Assembly: GCA_017849455.1 (NCBI GenBank)
Contig: JAFIGX010000026.1
Coordinates: forward strand, 62,001 to 126,000
Source of the DNA: Pseudobacter sp.
GTDB taxonomy: Bacteria > Bacteroidota > Bacteroidia > Chitinophagales > Chitinophagaceae
DNA length: 64,000 nt
Direction of reading: 5' to 3'
The notes under the pieces are model-generated. The model ran no database searches and was not told the origin of the DNA. It was given only the letters and a program-made list of their open reading frames with translations. How positions within the stretch are numbered: position 1 is the first letter of the stretch; each line of letters starts with the position of its first letter. A program made the position numbers and the translations under genes. This document shows positions 19,780-28,430 of the stretch, piece after piece.

Positions 19780-19888
19780 CTCAGCGAATGCCTGATCCTT
19801 TATAAAAAATTGTTTGTCATGCCTTTATATTTATGGTATAAATTGTGGTAGCATTTGTTGCATACCATTGAATATTTATTTTTTTACC

Positions 19889-21244
19889 ATGTCATTAAAG
19901 AATTCTTCAGTACTTGTAATAGATGATGATCTCGATGTGTTGACGGCTGTGCGGCTTCTGCTTAAAACAGAGGCCAAAGAGGTAATGACCGAAAAAAATC
20001 CTGAAAATCTGCGTTCCATCCTGTCGAAACAATCCTTCGATGTGATCCTGCTCGATATGAACTTTACCAGTTCGATCAATACCGGCAATGAAGGGTTATT
20101 CTGGCTCAATAAGATCAAAGAGTTCAAATCGGAAGCTGCGGTGATCATGATCACTGCATACGGCGATATCGACCTGGCTGTCCGGTCGCTCAAGGAAGGG
20201 GCCTCGGATTTCGTGGTAAAGCCCTGGCATAATGAAAAACTGATCACGATCATCAAAGAGGCCCTGAAACGCAAAGGTAAAGCAGCTTCTTCGCCCTCCC
20301 TGAAAGTGGATAGTATGGTAGGCACTGAAATGCTGGGAGAATCGGAAGTGATGCAGGATATATTTTTCAAGATAGAAAAGATCGCTCCAACAGACGCCAA
20401 TATCCTGATCCTGGGGGAGAATGGGACAGGGAAAGACCTGATCGCCAAAGCCATCCATCAGCAATCCCTTCGTACGGACAAGACCTTCGTGAAAGTGGAT
20501 GTGGGAGCATTGACGGAATCCCTGTTCGAAAGTGAATTGTTCGGCCATAAAAAAGGAGCATTTACGGATGCGCGGGAAGACCGGGTAGGGCGGTTCGAAG
20601 CCGCCAACGGCGGCACGCTTTTCCTCGACGAGATCGGGAATATTTCACTTCACCAGCAGGCCAAACTGCTCAGCGTATTGCAGAACAGGCAGGTGATCAG
20701 GCTCGGCACCAATGATCCCGTGCCCATCAATATCCGGCTGATATGCGCCACCAATATGCCATTGAATGAACTGGCCAATGAGGCCAGGTTCAGGAAAGAC
20801 CTGATCTACCGTATCAATACCGTGGAGATCATGGTGCCGCCACTCCGGAAACGGGGGAACGACATCATCCTGCTGGCCAAACATTTCAGCCGGTTGTACA
20901 GCAATAAATACCTGAAACCCGTGATGGAATTCGATTCCAGGGCTATGGAGAAATTGTTGCACTATCATTACCCGGGCAATATCCGCGAATTGCAATATAC
21001 CATCGAGCGGGCCGTCATCATGTCGGACGGGAATGTCTTGCAGGCCAATGACCTGATCTTTTCGCCCATCGAATCGACCCCGGTGGTGAAGGAAGAGCCG
21101 GATGAACTGAAACTGAGCGCCGTAGAAAAGAATACCATCCTGCGCGTCATTGAAAAACATAATGGCAATATCACCAAGGCTGCCAGAGAACTGGGCCTCA
21201 CCCGTACGGCGTTGTACAGGCGTCTGAGCAAATATGATATATGA
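19889..21244 (+). CDS. NtrC-family sigma-54-type response regulator (receiver, AAA+, Fis HTH)
   Basis: The protein has 451 residues from the ATG at 19889 (MSLKNSSVLVIDDD); 25 upstream in-frame codons look non-coding. The receiver domain has the acidic pocket D12-D14, phospho-acceptor D56 in ILLDMNF, and the lysine of VVKPW. The AAA+ domain has Walker A GENGTGKD at 176-183 and Walker B GGTLFLDEIG at 241-250. The C-terminal Fis-type helix-turn-helix is ITKAARELGLTRTALYRRL. The sigma-54 contact loop reads GAFTDA (223-228) rather than GAFTGA. The stop overlaps the start of the kinase gene as ATGA. The gene is divergent from the exporter array, which it probably regulates. Confidence 0.93.
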   Translation: MSLKNSSVLVIDDDLDVLTAVRLLLKTEAKEVMTEKNPENLRSILSKQSFDVILLDMNFTSSINTGNEGLFWLNKIKEFKSEAAVIMITAYGDIDLAVRSLKEGASDFVVKPWHNEKLITIIKEALKRKGKAASSPSLKVDSMVGTEMLGESEVMQDIFFKIEKIAPTDANILILGENGTGKDLIAKAIHQQSLRTDKTFVKVDVGALTESLFESELFGHKKGAFTDAREDRVGRFEAANGGTLFLDEIGNISLHQQAKLLSVLQNRQVIRLGTNDPVPINIRLICATNMPLNELANEARFRKDLIYRINTVEIMVPPLRKRGNDIILLAKHFSRLYSNKYLKPVMEFDSRAMEKLLHYHYPGNIRELQYTIERAVIMSDGNVLQANDLIFSPIESTPVVKEEPDELKLSAVEKNTILRVIEKHNGNITKAARELGLTRTALYRRLSKYDI

Positions 21245-22614
21245 GACGCGCTGATCCCGTATCTTTATCCGGTATGTTCAAGAATGTAGAATGGCGGATC
21301 CTGCTTAGGGTGTTATTCCTTTTCCTGACACTCTTCCTGACCTCTTTCCTGGTAGTGAAGTCGCTGTATGTTTACCTGGTGATCCTGCTGCCGGTGATCA
21401 TTTATCAACTGATAGATTTTTACAGGTTCCTGCGCAAGGCGCATGATGAGCTCGACCAGTTCGTGGAATCCGTGCATTACCGCGATTTCTCCCGTTATTT
21501 CGATGTAAAGCGTGCCCCCGTCGAGTTACAGCCACTCCGCAAAGGTTTCAATGAGATCAATTCCACTTTCAAGGTCATCAGCAAGGAAAAAGAGACCCAA
21601 TACCAGTACCTGCAAAAGATACTGGAACTGGTAGACACAGGCATTCTCATGTACAAGGAAGAGGATGGGGAGGTAGTATGGATGAATGAGGCGCTGAAAC
21701 GTATGCTGCAATTGCCTTATCTCAAGACCATCCATTCACTTGTCAGGCGGGATAATGATCTTTACCATCAGGTCCTTTCGCTGAAACCGGGCGACAGCAA
21801 GATCGGGACGGCTCATCTCGAAAAAGCCCCTTTCAAGATACTCCTCTCGGCCACTGCTTTTCAAACCGAAGGATCGGTCTATAAACTCATCGCCTTCCAA
21901 AATGTGAATGAGGCGCTCGATGAAACAGAATCGAAAGCCTGGCAGAAATTGTTGAGCGTTATGACCCATGAGATCATGAACTCCATAGCGCCCATCTCCT
22001 CACTGGCCAGCACGCTCAAGAACCGGCTGCAACAATCCGCCAGCCAACCCGATCAGCAACCCGGCTCACTCGACGACCTGGAGCTGGGTATCGATACCAT
22101 CAAGAGAAGGAGCGAAGGGTTGCTGAAATTTGCAGAGACCTACCGGAACCTCAATAAGATCACGGCCCCGAACCTGAAAAGGATCTATGTACGTGATATC
22201 TTCGAAACCCTCCATCAATTGATGCAGCCTACGCTCGACCAGAAAAATATCGAGATGGAAGTGATCCTCAAAGATCCCGATCTCATGGTGGATGCAGATG
22301 CCAACCTTGTGGAGCAGGTGCTCATCAATCTCGTGGTGAATGCGATGGAAGCAGTGAAAGATCAGCCGGAGCCGCGGATCATTCTCTCGGGCTACCTGGC
22401 ATCGAACCGTAAAACAGTGATCAAAGTGGCTGATAACGGCACCGGTATGCCGGAAGAATTGCTCGATAAGATATTCATCCCATTCTTCAGCACCAAGAAA
22501 AGCGGGAGCGGTATCGGCCTGAGCCTCTGTAAACAGATCATGATGCTGCACCGCGGGCATATCCAGGTACAATCGATGGAAGGGGAAGGAACAGCATTCA
22601 TGTTGCAGTTCTGA
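21241..22614 (+). CDS. Membrane sensor histidine kinase, partner of the NtrC-type regulator
   Basis: The 457-residue kinase has two closely spaced transmembrane helices (about 20-38 and 42-60) with almost no periplasmic loop. A PAS-like region follows at about 115-225. The phospho-acceptor histidine is H243 in the H-box MTHEIMNSIAP. The ATPase domain has N-box LINLVVNAMEA, G1 DNGTGMP and G2 GSGIGLSLCKQI. The lack of an extracellular domain suggests that it senses within or near the membrane, or in the cytoplasm. Translation is coupled to the regulator through the ATGA overlap. Confidence 0.93.
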   Translation: MRRADPVSLSGMFKNVEWRILLRVLFLFLTLFLTSFLVVKSLYVYLVILLPVIIYQLIDFYRFLRKAHDELDQFVESVHYRDFSRYFDVKRAPVELQPLRKGFNEINSTFKVISKEKETQYQYLQKILELVDTGILMYKEEDGEVVWMNEALKRMLQLPYLKTIHSLVRRDNDLYHQVLSLKPGDSKIGTAHLEKAPFKILLSATAFQTEGSVYKLIAFQNVNEALDETESKAWQKLLSVMTHEIMNSIAPISSLASTLKNRLQQSASQPDQQPGSLDDLELGIDTIKRRSEGLLKFAETYRNLNKITAPNLKRIYVRDIFETLHQLMQPTLDQKNIEMEVILKDPDLMVDADANLVEQVLINLVVNAMEAVKDQPEPRIILSGYLASNRKTVIKVADNGTGMPEELLDKIFIPFFSTKKSGSGIGLSLCKQIMMLHRGHIQVQSMEGEGTAFMLQF

Positions 22615-22616
22615 GA

Positions 22617-23126
22617 TTAAAGGGCTATTTGCAAACGCTTCGATAACCAACTGTCCTTTACCGGTATCATCCAGTTATTTTCCAGCTCTGCCTTGTTTTG
22701 GACCAGGTTATTGAAGTAGATGGTAGAAGCATCGATGAAATTATTTTCCACCGCATATTTCAGTTGGGGAAGAGGGAGCAACTCTACTTTTCCTTTGATC
22801 ACGAAAGCCAGTGATTGGCGGTCGAACAGGTGTACATTATATAGTTGCTCAATTTGTTTGATCAGCCTGACCGAACTGTCGGTACTGCACCCGCTTACGC
22901 CGGTCGCATTTTCATCGGCCATCAGTATAATGAACCGCCCGAACACCAAGGCGCCGAACCCTTTTACGGGAGTGCCGTGAGATTTCCAGTTGGCCACAAA
23001 ATCATTCAGGAGGTTTTCGACCTGGAGCGCTTCGCCCATAGTGAACAGGCGGCTGCCCTGGTAGATCCAGACCCTGGAATCGGCTGCAAAATCAGCCGGC
23101 AATTGTTCCTGGTAATTCCAATTCAT
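22617..23126 (-). CDS. Conserved Bacteroidota protein, often misnamed 'ABC transporter ATPase'
   Basis: The 169-residue soluble protein has sequence features (SRVWIYQGSRLF, SGCSTDSSVRLIKQIE, NNLVQNK, PVKDSWLSKR) that I recognise from a short Bacteroidota family usually labelled 'ABC transporter ATPase'. It has no Walker A, signature or Walker B motif, so that label is not supported by the sequence. Its function is unknown. It is convergent with the kinase gene (2-base gap) and codirectional with the Fe-S gene upstream, 14 bases away, so it may belong to that operon. Confidence 0.75.
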   Translation of the reverse strand: MNWNYQEQLPADFAADSRVWIYQGSRLFTMGEALQVENLLNDFVANWKSHGTPVKGFGALVFGRFIILMADENATGVSGCSTDSSVRLIKQIEQLYNVHLFDRQSLAFVIKGKVELLPLPQLKYAVENNFIDASTIYFNNLVQNKAELENNWMIPVKDSWLSKRLQIAL

Positions 23127-23140
23127 GTTGCAAAGATAGG

Positions 23141-23932
23141 CTACTCCATCGACTGGGCAATCAGCTCCGCCACATCCAACACCTGCACTTCGGCCTCTTT
23201 CTCTTTGTTCTTCACTCCATCTGTGAGCATGGTATTGCAGAAAGGGCAGGCGGCCGCAATGACGTTGGGGGCCGTGTCCAACGCCTCATTGGCGCGTTCG
23301 AAATTGATGCGGGTGCTTCCTTTCTCTTCTTCCTTGAACATCTGGGCGCCACCGGCGCCACAGCAGAGACCTTTACTGCGGCATCGTTTCATCTCCACCA
23401 ATTCCGCATCGAGCAGCTCCAGTACTTTGCGGGGAGCATCGTAGATATCGTTGGCGCGACCGAGATAGCAACTATCATGATAAGTGATGCGCTTGCCTTT
23501 GAAGCTGCCCCCTTCCCTGAGCCGGATCTTACCTTCATCGATCAGTTGTTGAAGGAGCGTAGTATGATGGACCACTTCATATTGGCCTCCCAGTTCAGGA
23601 TACTCGTTCCTGAGTATATTGAAACAATGCGGGCAGGCCGTAACGATCTTCTTTATGCCATAATTATTTAATGTCTGGATATTCTGATAAGCCATCATCT
23701 GGAACATGAACTCATTGCCGGCGCGACGGGCAGGATCGCCGGTACACATCTCTTCTTTCCCAAGGATGGCATAATTGATCCCGACCTTATGCAGAATGGT
23801 AGCGAATGCTTTGGTGATCTTTTGAGCGCGTTGATCGAAGCTCCCGGCACATCCTACCCAGAAAAGTACTTCCGGTGTTTGTCCGTTCGCCATCATTTCA
23901 GCCATTGTTGGTACGTGCATGTCCTTTAACAT
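23141..23932 (-). CDS. Fe-S oxidoreductase with two CCG cysteine-rich domains (HdrB/GlpC/LutA-like)
   Basis: The 263-residue cytoplasmic protein has two CCG-type cysteine clusters. The first is WVGCAGSFD ... CPHCFN; the second is YHDSCYLGR ... GLCCGAGGAQMF ... ACPFCNTM. In heterodisulfide reductase subunit B and its relatives these bind special [4Fe-4S] clusters for two-electron chemistry. It follows the membrane Fe-S protein at 23977-25296 after 44 bases, and together they look like a split HdrDE/GlpC-like unit feeding or draining the quinone pool. The physiological substrate cannot be deduced. Confidence 0.88.
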   Translation of the reverse strand: MLKDMHVPTMAEMMANGQTPEVLFWVGCAGSFDQRAQKITKAFATILHKVGINYAILGKEEMCTGDPARRAGNEFMFQMMAYQNIQTLNNYGIKKIVTACPHCFNILRNEYPELGGQYEVVHHTTLLQQLIDEGKIRLREGGSFKGKRITYHDSCYLGRANDIYDAPRKVLELLDAELVEMKRCRSKGLCCGAGGAQMFKEEEKGSTRINFERANEALDTAPNVIAAACPFCNTMLTDGVKNKEKEAEVQVLDVAELIAQSME

Positions 23933-23976
23933 TTATCTGTAATACTAGCGGAACATTTATAATGGTTGCAATTGTC

Positions 23977-25296
23977 TTATTGCATTTCTTCAGCCCATTT
24001 ATCCCGTTCATCCGGACTGAATTTCCATGGAGCGAAATTGTTCTCCACGTTACTGAACATCACATTCCATTCCTGGGGCGCATTGCTTTCATCCATGATG
24101 AGGGAACGGCGTAGCTCGAGGATGATCTCGAGCGGGCTGATGCTCACAGGGCATTCTTCCACGCAGGCATTGCAGGTGGTGCAGGCTCGCAGTTCTTCTA
24201 CTGAAATATAATCATGCAAAAGGGTTTTGCCATCGTCCTTGAATTCGCCATTGGCATCGATATTCCTGCCTATATCCTCTGTACGGTCGCGGGTGGCCAT
24301 CATGATCTTACGCGGCGATAATTTTTTGCCCGTCTGTGAAGCCGGGCAGGCACTACTGCAACGTCCGCATTCCGTACAGCTATAGGCATCGAGCAGGTTG
24401 CGCCAGCTTAGGTCCGTCACATCTTTTGCGCCGAACTTATCGGGCGCCACTGCGTTGACAGGCGCCAGCCCAGGTTGCATGGCATACAGCACCTCATGCT
24501 GGATCGCCGGCATATTGCGGATCTTTCCTTCGGGCCATAAGCGGGCATAATAGGCATTCGGAAATGCCAGCAGGATATGCAGGTGCTTGGAGTAGGGGAG
24601 ATAATTCAGGAAAGCGAAGATGCCCAGGATATGCAGCCACCAGCAGGTCCGTTCCACGCCTACCAACCCTCCATTGCCGATGCCATCGAGCACCGGATGC
24701 AGGAATTGTGAGAATACAAAATTGCCTGTGGTATGTTCTGCATAATGGCCATATCCTCTTTGCTGCAATAAGGTATCGGAGGCATTCAGCGTAAGGAATA
24801 ATATCATGAGCACGATCTCGGTGATCAGGATATAATTGGCATCGCTCCGGGGCCACCCGTCGAGATCATGGCTGATAAAGCGTTTCAGCTTGATGATATT
24901 CCGGCGGATGAGGAAGATGGCGCAAAATAAGATCACGCCCACGGCCAGCCATTCGAAGGCATTGATGAGAAAAATATAGAGTGCGCCGGACCACCCCGCA
25001 AAAAGCCGATGGGTGCCCAGCACGCCATCGAGGAATATCTCCAGCACTTCGATGTTGATGATCACGAAACCCGCGTACACCACGAAGTGCATCACTGCCA
25101 CCAAAGGATTCCGGAACATTTTCTTTTGTCCGAAGGCCAGCAGGAATACGTTTTTCCATCGCTGTGAAGGGTTGTCTGTGTAGGGTTCCTCTTTGCCGAG
25201 CAGGATATTGCGCCGGATCTTTCGAATATTTCCGGCAAAGAGCCAGATGGCGAAACCTGCTGCCAATACGAAGAGGATCTGTTGGATGTACGACAT
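23977..25296 (-). CDS. Membrane 4Fe-4S protein, fused cytochrome-b-like and ferredoxin domains
   Basis: The 439-residue protein has about six transmembrane helices in the N-terminal 240 residues, resembling the NarI/HdrE-type membrane domain with several possible haem-ligand histidines (H70, H222, H238, H240). A dicluster ferredoxin domain follows, with C307, C310, C313, C317 and C372, C375, C378, C382. It would carry electrons between the quinone pool and the CCG subunit encoded just downstream. The start is an ATG at 25296. The gene is divergent from the phosphoribosyltransferase gene, with 63 bases between the starts. Confidence 0.86.
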   Translation of the reverse strand: MSYIQQILFVLAAGFAIWLFAGNIRKIRRNILLGKEEPYTDNPSQRWKNVFLLAFGQKKMFRNPLVAVMHFVVYAGFVIINIEVLEIFLDGVLGTHRLFAGWSGALYIFLINAFEWLAVGVILFCAIFLIRRNIIKLKRFISHDLDGWPRSDANYILITEIVLMILFLTLNASDTLLQQRGYGHYAEHTTGNFVFSQFLHPVLDGIGNGGLVGVERTCWWLHILGIFAFLNYLPYSKHLHILLAFPNAYYARLWPEGKIRNMPAIQHEVLYAMQPGLAPVNAVAPDKFGAKDVTDLSWRNLLDAYSCTECGRCSSACPASQTGKKLSPRKIMMATRDRTEDIGRNIDANGEFKDDGKTLLHDYISVEELRACTTCNACVEECPVSISPLEIILELRRSLIMDESNAPQEWNVMFSNVENNFAPWKFSPDERDKWAEEMQ

Positions 25297-25337
25297 GGCT
25301 CAAATATACTCATTTTCTTATTTTACTCTTTTCCTCT

Positions 25338-25345
25338 TAGCTTTG
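25338..25345 (+). promoter_or_regulatory. Bacteroidota -7 element (TAGCTTTG)
   Basis: This is an exact TAnnTTTG match 14 bases upstream of the phosphoribosyltransferase ATG. The -33 TTTG element is not clear. The expected leader would be only about 10 bases. Confidence 0.45.
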
Positions 25346-25359
25346 AAAAAAAGTACCGC

Positions 25360-25854
25360 ATGGCGAAGAACTATATCCTTGACCAGGCAACGGCGAACAA
25401 GAAGTTACAGAGAATGGCCTATGAGATCATTGAAAATAACCTGGATGAAAAATCCATTATCCTGGCCGGTATCCGCGAACCGGGCTATGTGATCGCGCAG
25501 ATCATGCAGCAGCTATTGAAGCAGATCAGCAACATACCTACCGAACTTATCTCCATCTCGCTCGATAAAAAAAATCCACAGGCCATCACGCTCAGCAGCA
25601 ATGCCGGTTTCGACGACAAAGTCATCATCATCATCGATGATGTGGCCAATAGCGGCAAGACCCTGCTCTATGCCATGAAGCCCTTTCTCGATTTTCATCC
25701 CAGGAAAATACAGACGCTGGCCCTGGTGGAGCGTACACATAAGCTCTACCCGGTGAACACCGACTATGTTGGATTATCGGTGGCCACTACCTTACAGGAA
25801 CATATCTACGTGGAAACGGCCGGCGATGCGGTGACAGGGGCTTATATGGAATAA
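25360..25854 (+). CDS. Type I phosphoribosyltransferase, PyrR-like
   Basis: The protein has 164 residues from MAKNYILDQ; an upstream in-frame extension of 26 codons begins before the promoter element and is rejected. The PRPP-binding motif IIIIDDVANSGKT has the paired acidic residues at 93-94. The rest of the fold fits the PRTase type I family, close to PyrR or a nucleobase phosphoribosyltransferase. It does not neighbour pyrimidine genes here, so regulation of pyr genes is not supported by context. It is convergent with argS with a 3-base gap. Confidence 0.82.
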   Translation: MAKNYILDQATANKKLQRMAYEIIENNLDEKSIILAGIREPGYVIAQIMQQLLKQISNIPTELISISLDKKNPQAITLSSNAGFDDKVIIIIDDVANSGKTLLYAMKPFLDFHPRKIQTLALVERTHKLYPVNTDYVGLSVATTLQEHIYVETAGDAVTGAYME

Positions 25855-25857
25855 TGA

Positions 25858-27753
25858 TCACATCCTTTCCGGGACCCGGATCCCCAGCAAATGCATGGCC
25901 GAAGCAATGATATTGGCAGTGAGCTGCACCAGTTTCAACCGCAATTGCTTTTTCTCCGGCGATTCTGCATTGACGACGGAATGCTCCGTATAGAATGAAT
26001 TGAAAGTTTGCGCCATCCTGAAAATATAATTGGCGATCACCGAAGGATTGTGTTCGGCGCCTGCCTGCGCCAGTATCGAGGGATATTGCTCGGACAGTGT
26101 GATCACTGCTTTTTCAAGCGGGAAGAGACTTCCAACGGTGTCGGTCACCTGCTGATGGTCGACAGGCTCTTTGCGCAGGATGGATTTTATCCTTGCATGG
26201 GTATATTGAATGAAAGGCCCGGTGAAGCCATGGAAATCGATGGATTCTTCGGGATTGAACACCATTCTTTTCTTCGGGTCTACCCGCATGAGGAAAAACT
26301 TCAATGCGCCGAGGCCGATCGTATCATAAAGGTCTTTTAGCTCCTCCGGTGTAAAATCCTGCACCTTGCCCAGTTCTACTGTTTTCTCCTGTGCGATCCG
26401 TACCATCTCATCCACCAGGTCGTCTGCGTCCACCACGGTGCCTTCACGGCTTTTCATTTTACCAGATGGCAGCTCCACCATCCCATAGCTGAGATGGTAG
26501 ATGCCGTCGGCTGCGGGCAATCCGAGTTTCTGCGCGATCAGCTTCAGTACCTTGAAATGATAGTTCTGTTCATCGCCTACCACATAGATGCTCTGGTCGC
26601 ATTTGTATTCTTCGTATTTCTGAACGGCCAGTCCGATGTCTTGCGTGATATATACGGCAGTTCCATCTTTTCTGCGCACGATCTTCTGATCGAGCCCAAC
26701 GGCGGTGAGGTCGATCCATACGCTGCCGTCTTCCTTTTGGAAGAAAACGCCTTTTTTCAAACCGGATTCTACGAGGTTTTTGCCCAGCAGGTAGGTATTG
26801 CTTTCATAATAGATCTTATCGAAATCACTGCCGATGCGGCGGTAGGTTGCATCGAATCCCTGGTACACCCAACTGTTCATCTGCTTCCACAAGGCAATGG
26901 TAGCGGGGTCGCCCTGTTCCCATTTGATGAGCATCTGCCGTACTTCCCGCATCAGCGGTGTATTGTTGCGGGCAATTTCTTTGATCTCGTCCTCTACTTC
27001 CTGTTTTTTGGCGGCATTGTCCTGCAATGGGGGGACCTTGCTGATAAACAGGGTGAGTTTCTGTTTGTCATCCTGGTCGATATCGGAGAGGTCGCCTGCC
27101 CTGATCTTTTCGAGTACCGGTATGGTTTGGGCCCGCAGTTCATTTTCGAATTTCACATAGTAATCGCCCACGAGATGATCGCCTTTGATGCCGGTGCTTT
27201 CGGGAGTGGCGCCGTGTCCGAATTTTTCCCAGGCCAGCATCGACTTACAGATATGAACACCCCTGTCGTTCACGATACAGGTCTTGATCACTTCATAGCC
27301 ATTGGCCTTGAAAATCTCGGCTACGCTCCAGCCCAGGAAATTATTCCGGAGGTGGCCGAGGTGCAATGGTTTATTGGTATTGGGAGATGAATATTCCACC
27401 ATCACTCTTTGGCCGTTCGAAGGTTGGCGGCCAAAGATAGGATCATTATAGGATTGCTGGAGGAACCGGAGCCAGAAGCTATCGGCCAGAGAGAGGTTGA
27501 GAAATCCTTTGATCACGTTGAAGCCACTGAAAAGGGTGGGGTTGGAAGTGATCAGTTGTTCTCCAAGCTCTTTTCCCAGGGCTTCGGGATTCTTTTTCAG
27601 TGACTTTACCAGGGCGAAAAGCACTACGGTATAATCCCCCTCGAATTCGGGTTTGGTCTCATTGACCAGGACCTCCGATGGTGCGAGGTCGACCTTGAAT
27701 AACTGTCCGATCTGTTCGCTGACTGCCGATTGAATGACGGAAACAACTCCCAT
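25858..27753 (-). CDS. argS: Arginyl-tRNA synthetase
   Basis: The class I synthetase charges tRNA-Arg. The HIGH motif is HLGH (residues 131-134, in PLHLGHLRN), the KMSKS counterpart is GKMKSREG, and the C-terminal DALR anticodon-binding domain ends in HLLGIRVPERM, the typical ArgS end. Its 631 residues are normal for the bacterial long form. Two ATGs are possible (27762 and 27753). The -7-like element at 27772-27779 would put the transcript start about 5 bases from the first, so the second is preferred. Confidence 0.96.
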   Translation of the reverse strand: MGVVSVIQSAVSEQIGQLFKVDLAPSEVLVNETKPEFEGDYTVVLFALVKSLKKNPEALGKELGEQLITSNPTLFSGFNVIKGFLNLSLADSFWLRFLQQSYNDPIFGRQPSNGQRVMVEYSSPNTNKPLHLGHLRNNFLGWSVAEIFKANGYEVIKTCIVNDRGVHICKSMLAWEKFGHGATPESTGIKGDHLVGDYYVKFENELRAQTIPVLEKIRAGDLSDIDQDDKQKLTLFISKVPPLQDNAAKKQEVEDEIKEIARNNTPLMREVRQMLIKWEQGDPATIALWKQMNSWVYQGFDATYRRIGSDFDKIYYESNTYLLGKNLVESGLKKGVFFQKEDGSVWIDLTAVGLDQKIVRRKDGTAVYITQDIGLAVQKYEEYKCDQSIYVVGDEQNYHFKVLKLIAQKLGLPAADGIYHLSYGMVELPSGKMKSREGTVVDADDLVDEMVRIAQEKTVELGKVQDFTPEELKDLYDTIGLGALKFFLMRVDPKKRMVFNPEESIDFHGFTGPFIQYTHARIKSILRKEPVDHQQVTDTVGSLFPLEKAVITLSEQYPSILAQAGAEHNPSVIANYIFRMAQTFNSFYTEHSVVNAESPEKKQLRLKLVQLTANIIASAMHLLGIRVPERM

Positions 27754-27771
27754 GTTCACCATTTAAGGGGG

Positions 27772-27779
27772 CAAATGTC
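27772..27779 (-). promoter_or_regulatory. Probable -7 element of argS (GACATTTG)
   Basis: This differs from TAnnTTTG by one base and is followed by GC. The same GACATTTGC spelling is found upstream of lysC at 39814-39822, also facing a TACATTTGC promoter on the other strand. Confidence 0.4.
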
Positions 27780-27792
27780 GTCAAAAGTTAAT

Positions 27793-27879
27793 AGGTTGAC
27801 AAGTTTACAGGTTGAAAAGGTGATCCCCGGCATTCCTGGGCCTCCCTGGCAACCTTTCAACTTGTAAACTTGTCAACCT
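27793..27879. repeat. Inverted repeat built of 8-base GTTGACAA words (argS/gtrA gap)
   Basis: The left arm 27793-27820 and right arm 27853-27879 match at every position but one mismatch and one single-base gap, across a 32-base spacer. Each arm is three 8-base words: GTTGACAA, GTTTACAG (or GTTTACAA), GTTGAAAA. The repeat fills the space between two divergent promoters, and its right arm may supply the -33 TTG of the gtrA promoter. Confidence 0.85.
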
Positions 27880-27884
27880 TCCCC

Positions 27885-27892
27885 TACATTTG
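27885..27892 (+). promoter_or_regulatory. -7 element of the GtrA-family gene (TACATTTG)
   Basis: This is an exact TAnnTTTG match 19 bases upstream of the ATG. A CTTG at 27861-27864, 20 bases upstream and inside the inverted-repeat arm, can serve as the -33 element. The 23-base stretch 27871-27893 is identical to 39841-39863 at the fbp promoter. Confidence 0.6.
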
Positions 27893-27911
27893 CAACGCTA
27901 AAGGAAACAGG

Positions 27912-28412
27912 ATGTTGAAAGACTGGATCAACGGTGTACTGGATTTTTGTTACCTGCCTTTCAGGAAGGTTATGCCGATGCAGACCTTCCGTTATGCGGC
28001 CTGTGGGGGCGGCAATACCCTGCTGGATATCATTCTTTATATCGTCAGTTTCAAATACCTGCTGCGTGAGCAGGTGGTCCATACGCCTCTGGGGGCTATC
28101 AGTGCTCCCATTGCGGCCTTTCTCATTTCCTTCACGATCACATTCCCTACCGGCTTCCTCCTGAACCGTCATATCGTATTTCCCGGCTCGACGCTCAAAG
28201 GGCGTATCCAGTTGTTCCGGTATTTTTTGCTGGTGATCGTTTGTGTGGCGCTCAATTATATTTTCATCAAGCTGTTCGTTGAACAATTCCATATTTATGC
28301 GCCGGTCGCCAAGGTGCTCACCACGGTGATCGTGATCTCTTTCAGTTATCTCACGCAAAAGCATTTTACTTTCAGGATTGAAAGCCAGGGTGAAGTGGCC
28401 GGCAAGCAGTGA
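27912..28412 (+). CDS. GtrA-family membrane protein
   Basis: The protein has 166 residues from MLKDWINGVLDF; AAGGAAACAGG lies just before the ATG. Four transmembrane helices are visible (about 25-45, 58-80, 95-115, 120-142), with the family features FRYAACGGGNTLLD near the N-terminus and FPTGFLLNRHIVF before the third helix. GtrA proteins are thought to move undecaprenyl-phosphate-linked sugars across the membrane for envelope glycosylation. There is no glycosyltransferase neighbour to fix its substrate. Confidence 0.88.
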   Translation: MLKDWINGVLDFCYLPFRKVMPMQTFRYAACGGGNTLLDIILYIVSFKYLLREQVVHTPLGAISAPIAAFLISFTITFPTGFLLNRHIVFPGSTLKGRIQLFRYFLLVIVCVALNYIFIKLFVEQFHIYAPVAKVLTTVIVISFSYLTQKHFTFRIESQGEVAGKQ

Positions 28413-28430
28413 TCCGGATCAGGAGACCGG

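Larger units (their letters stand above)
19570..19888. promoter_or_regulatory. Divergent control region between exporter operon and NtrC-type regulator
   Basis: This is 319 bases without a convincing gene; a 61-codon frame at 19593-19778 lacks features of a protein. It contains the leader hairpin at 19601-19629, the operator-like site at 19760-19779, and AT-rich sequence before the regulator start. The best sigma-54-like match on the minus strand is at 19669-19685 (TGGCATG with a poor -12 half), which I do not consider established. Confidence 0.6.

Noticed and set aside
19849..19864. Possible sigma-54 promoter before the response regulator (TGGTAGC...TTGCAT)
   Set aside because: The GG-to-GC spacing is 11 rather than 10 bases, and the match is otherwise weak.
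26494..27390. Plus-strand frame of 298 codons
   Set aside because: It is antisense to argS without any motif.
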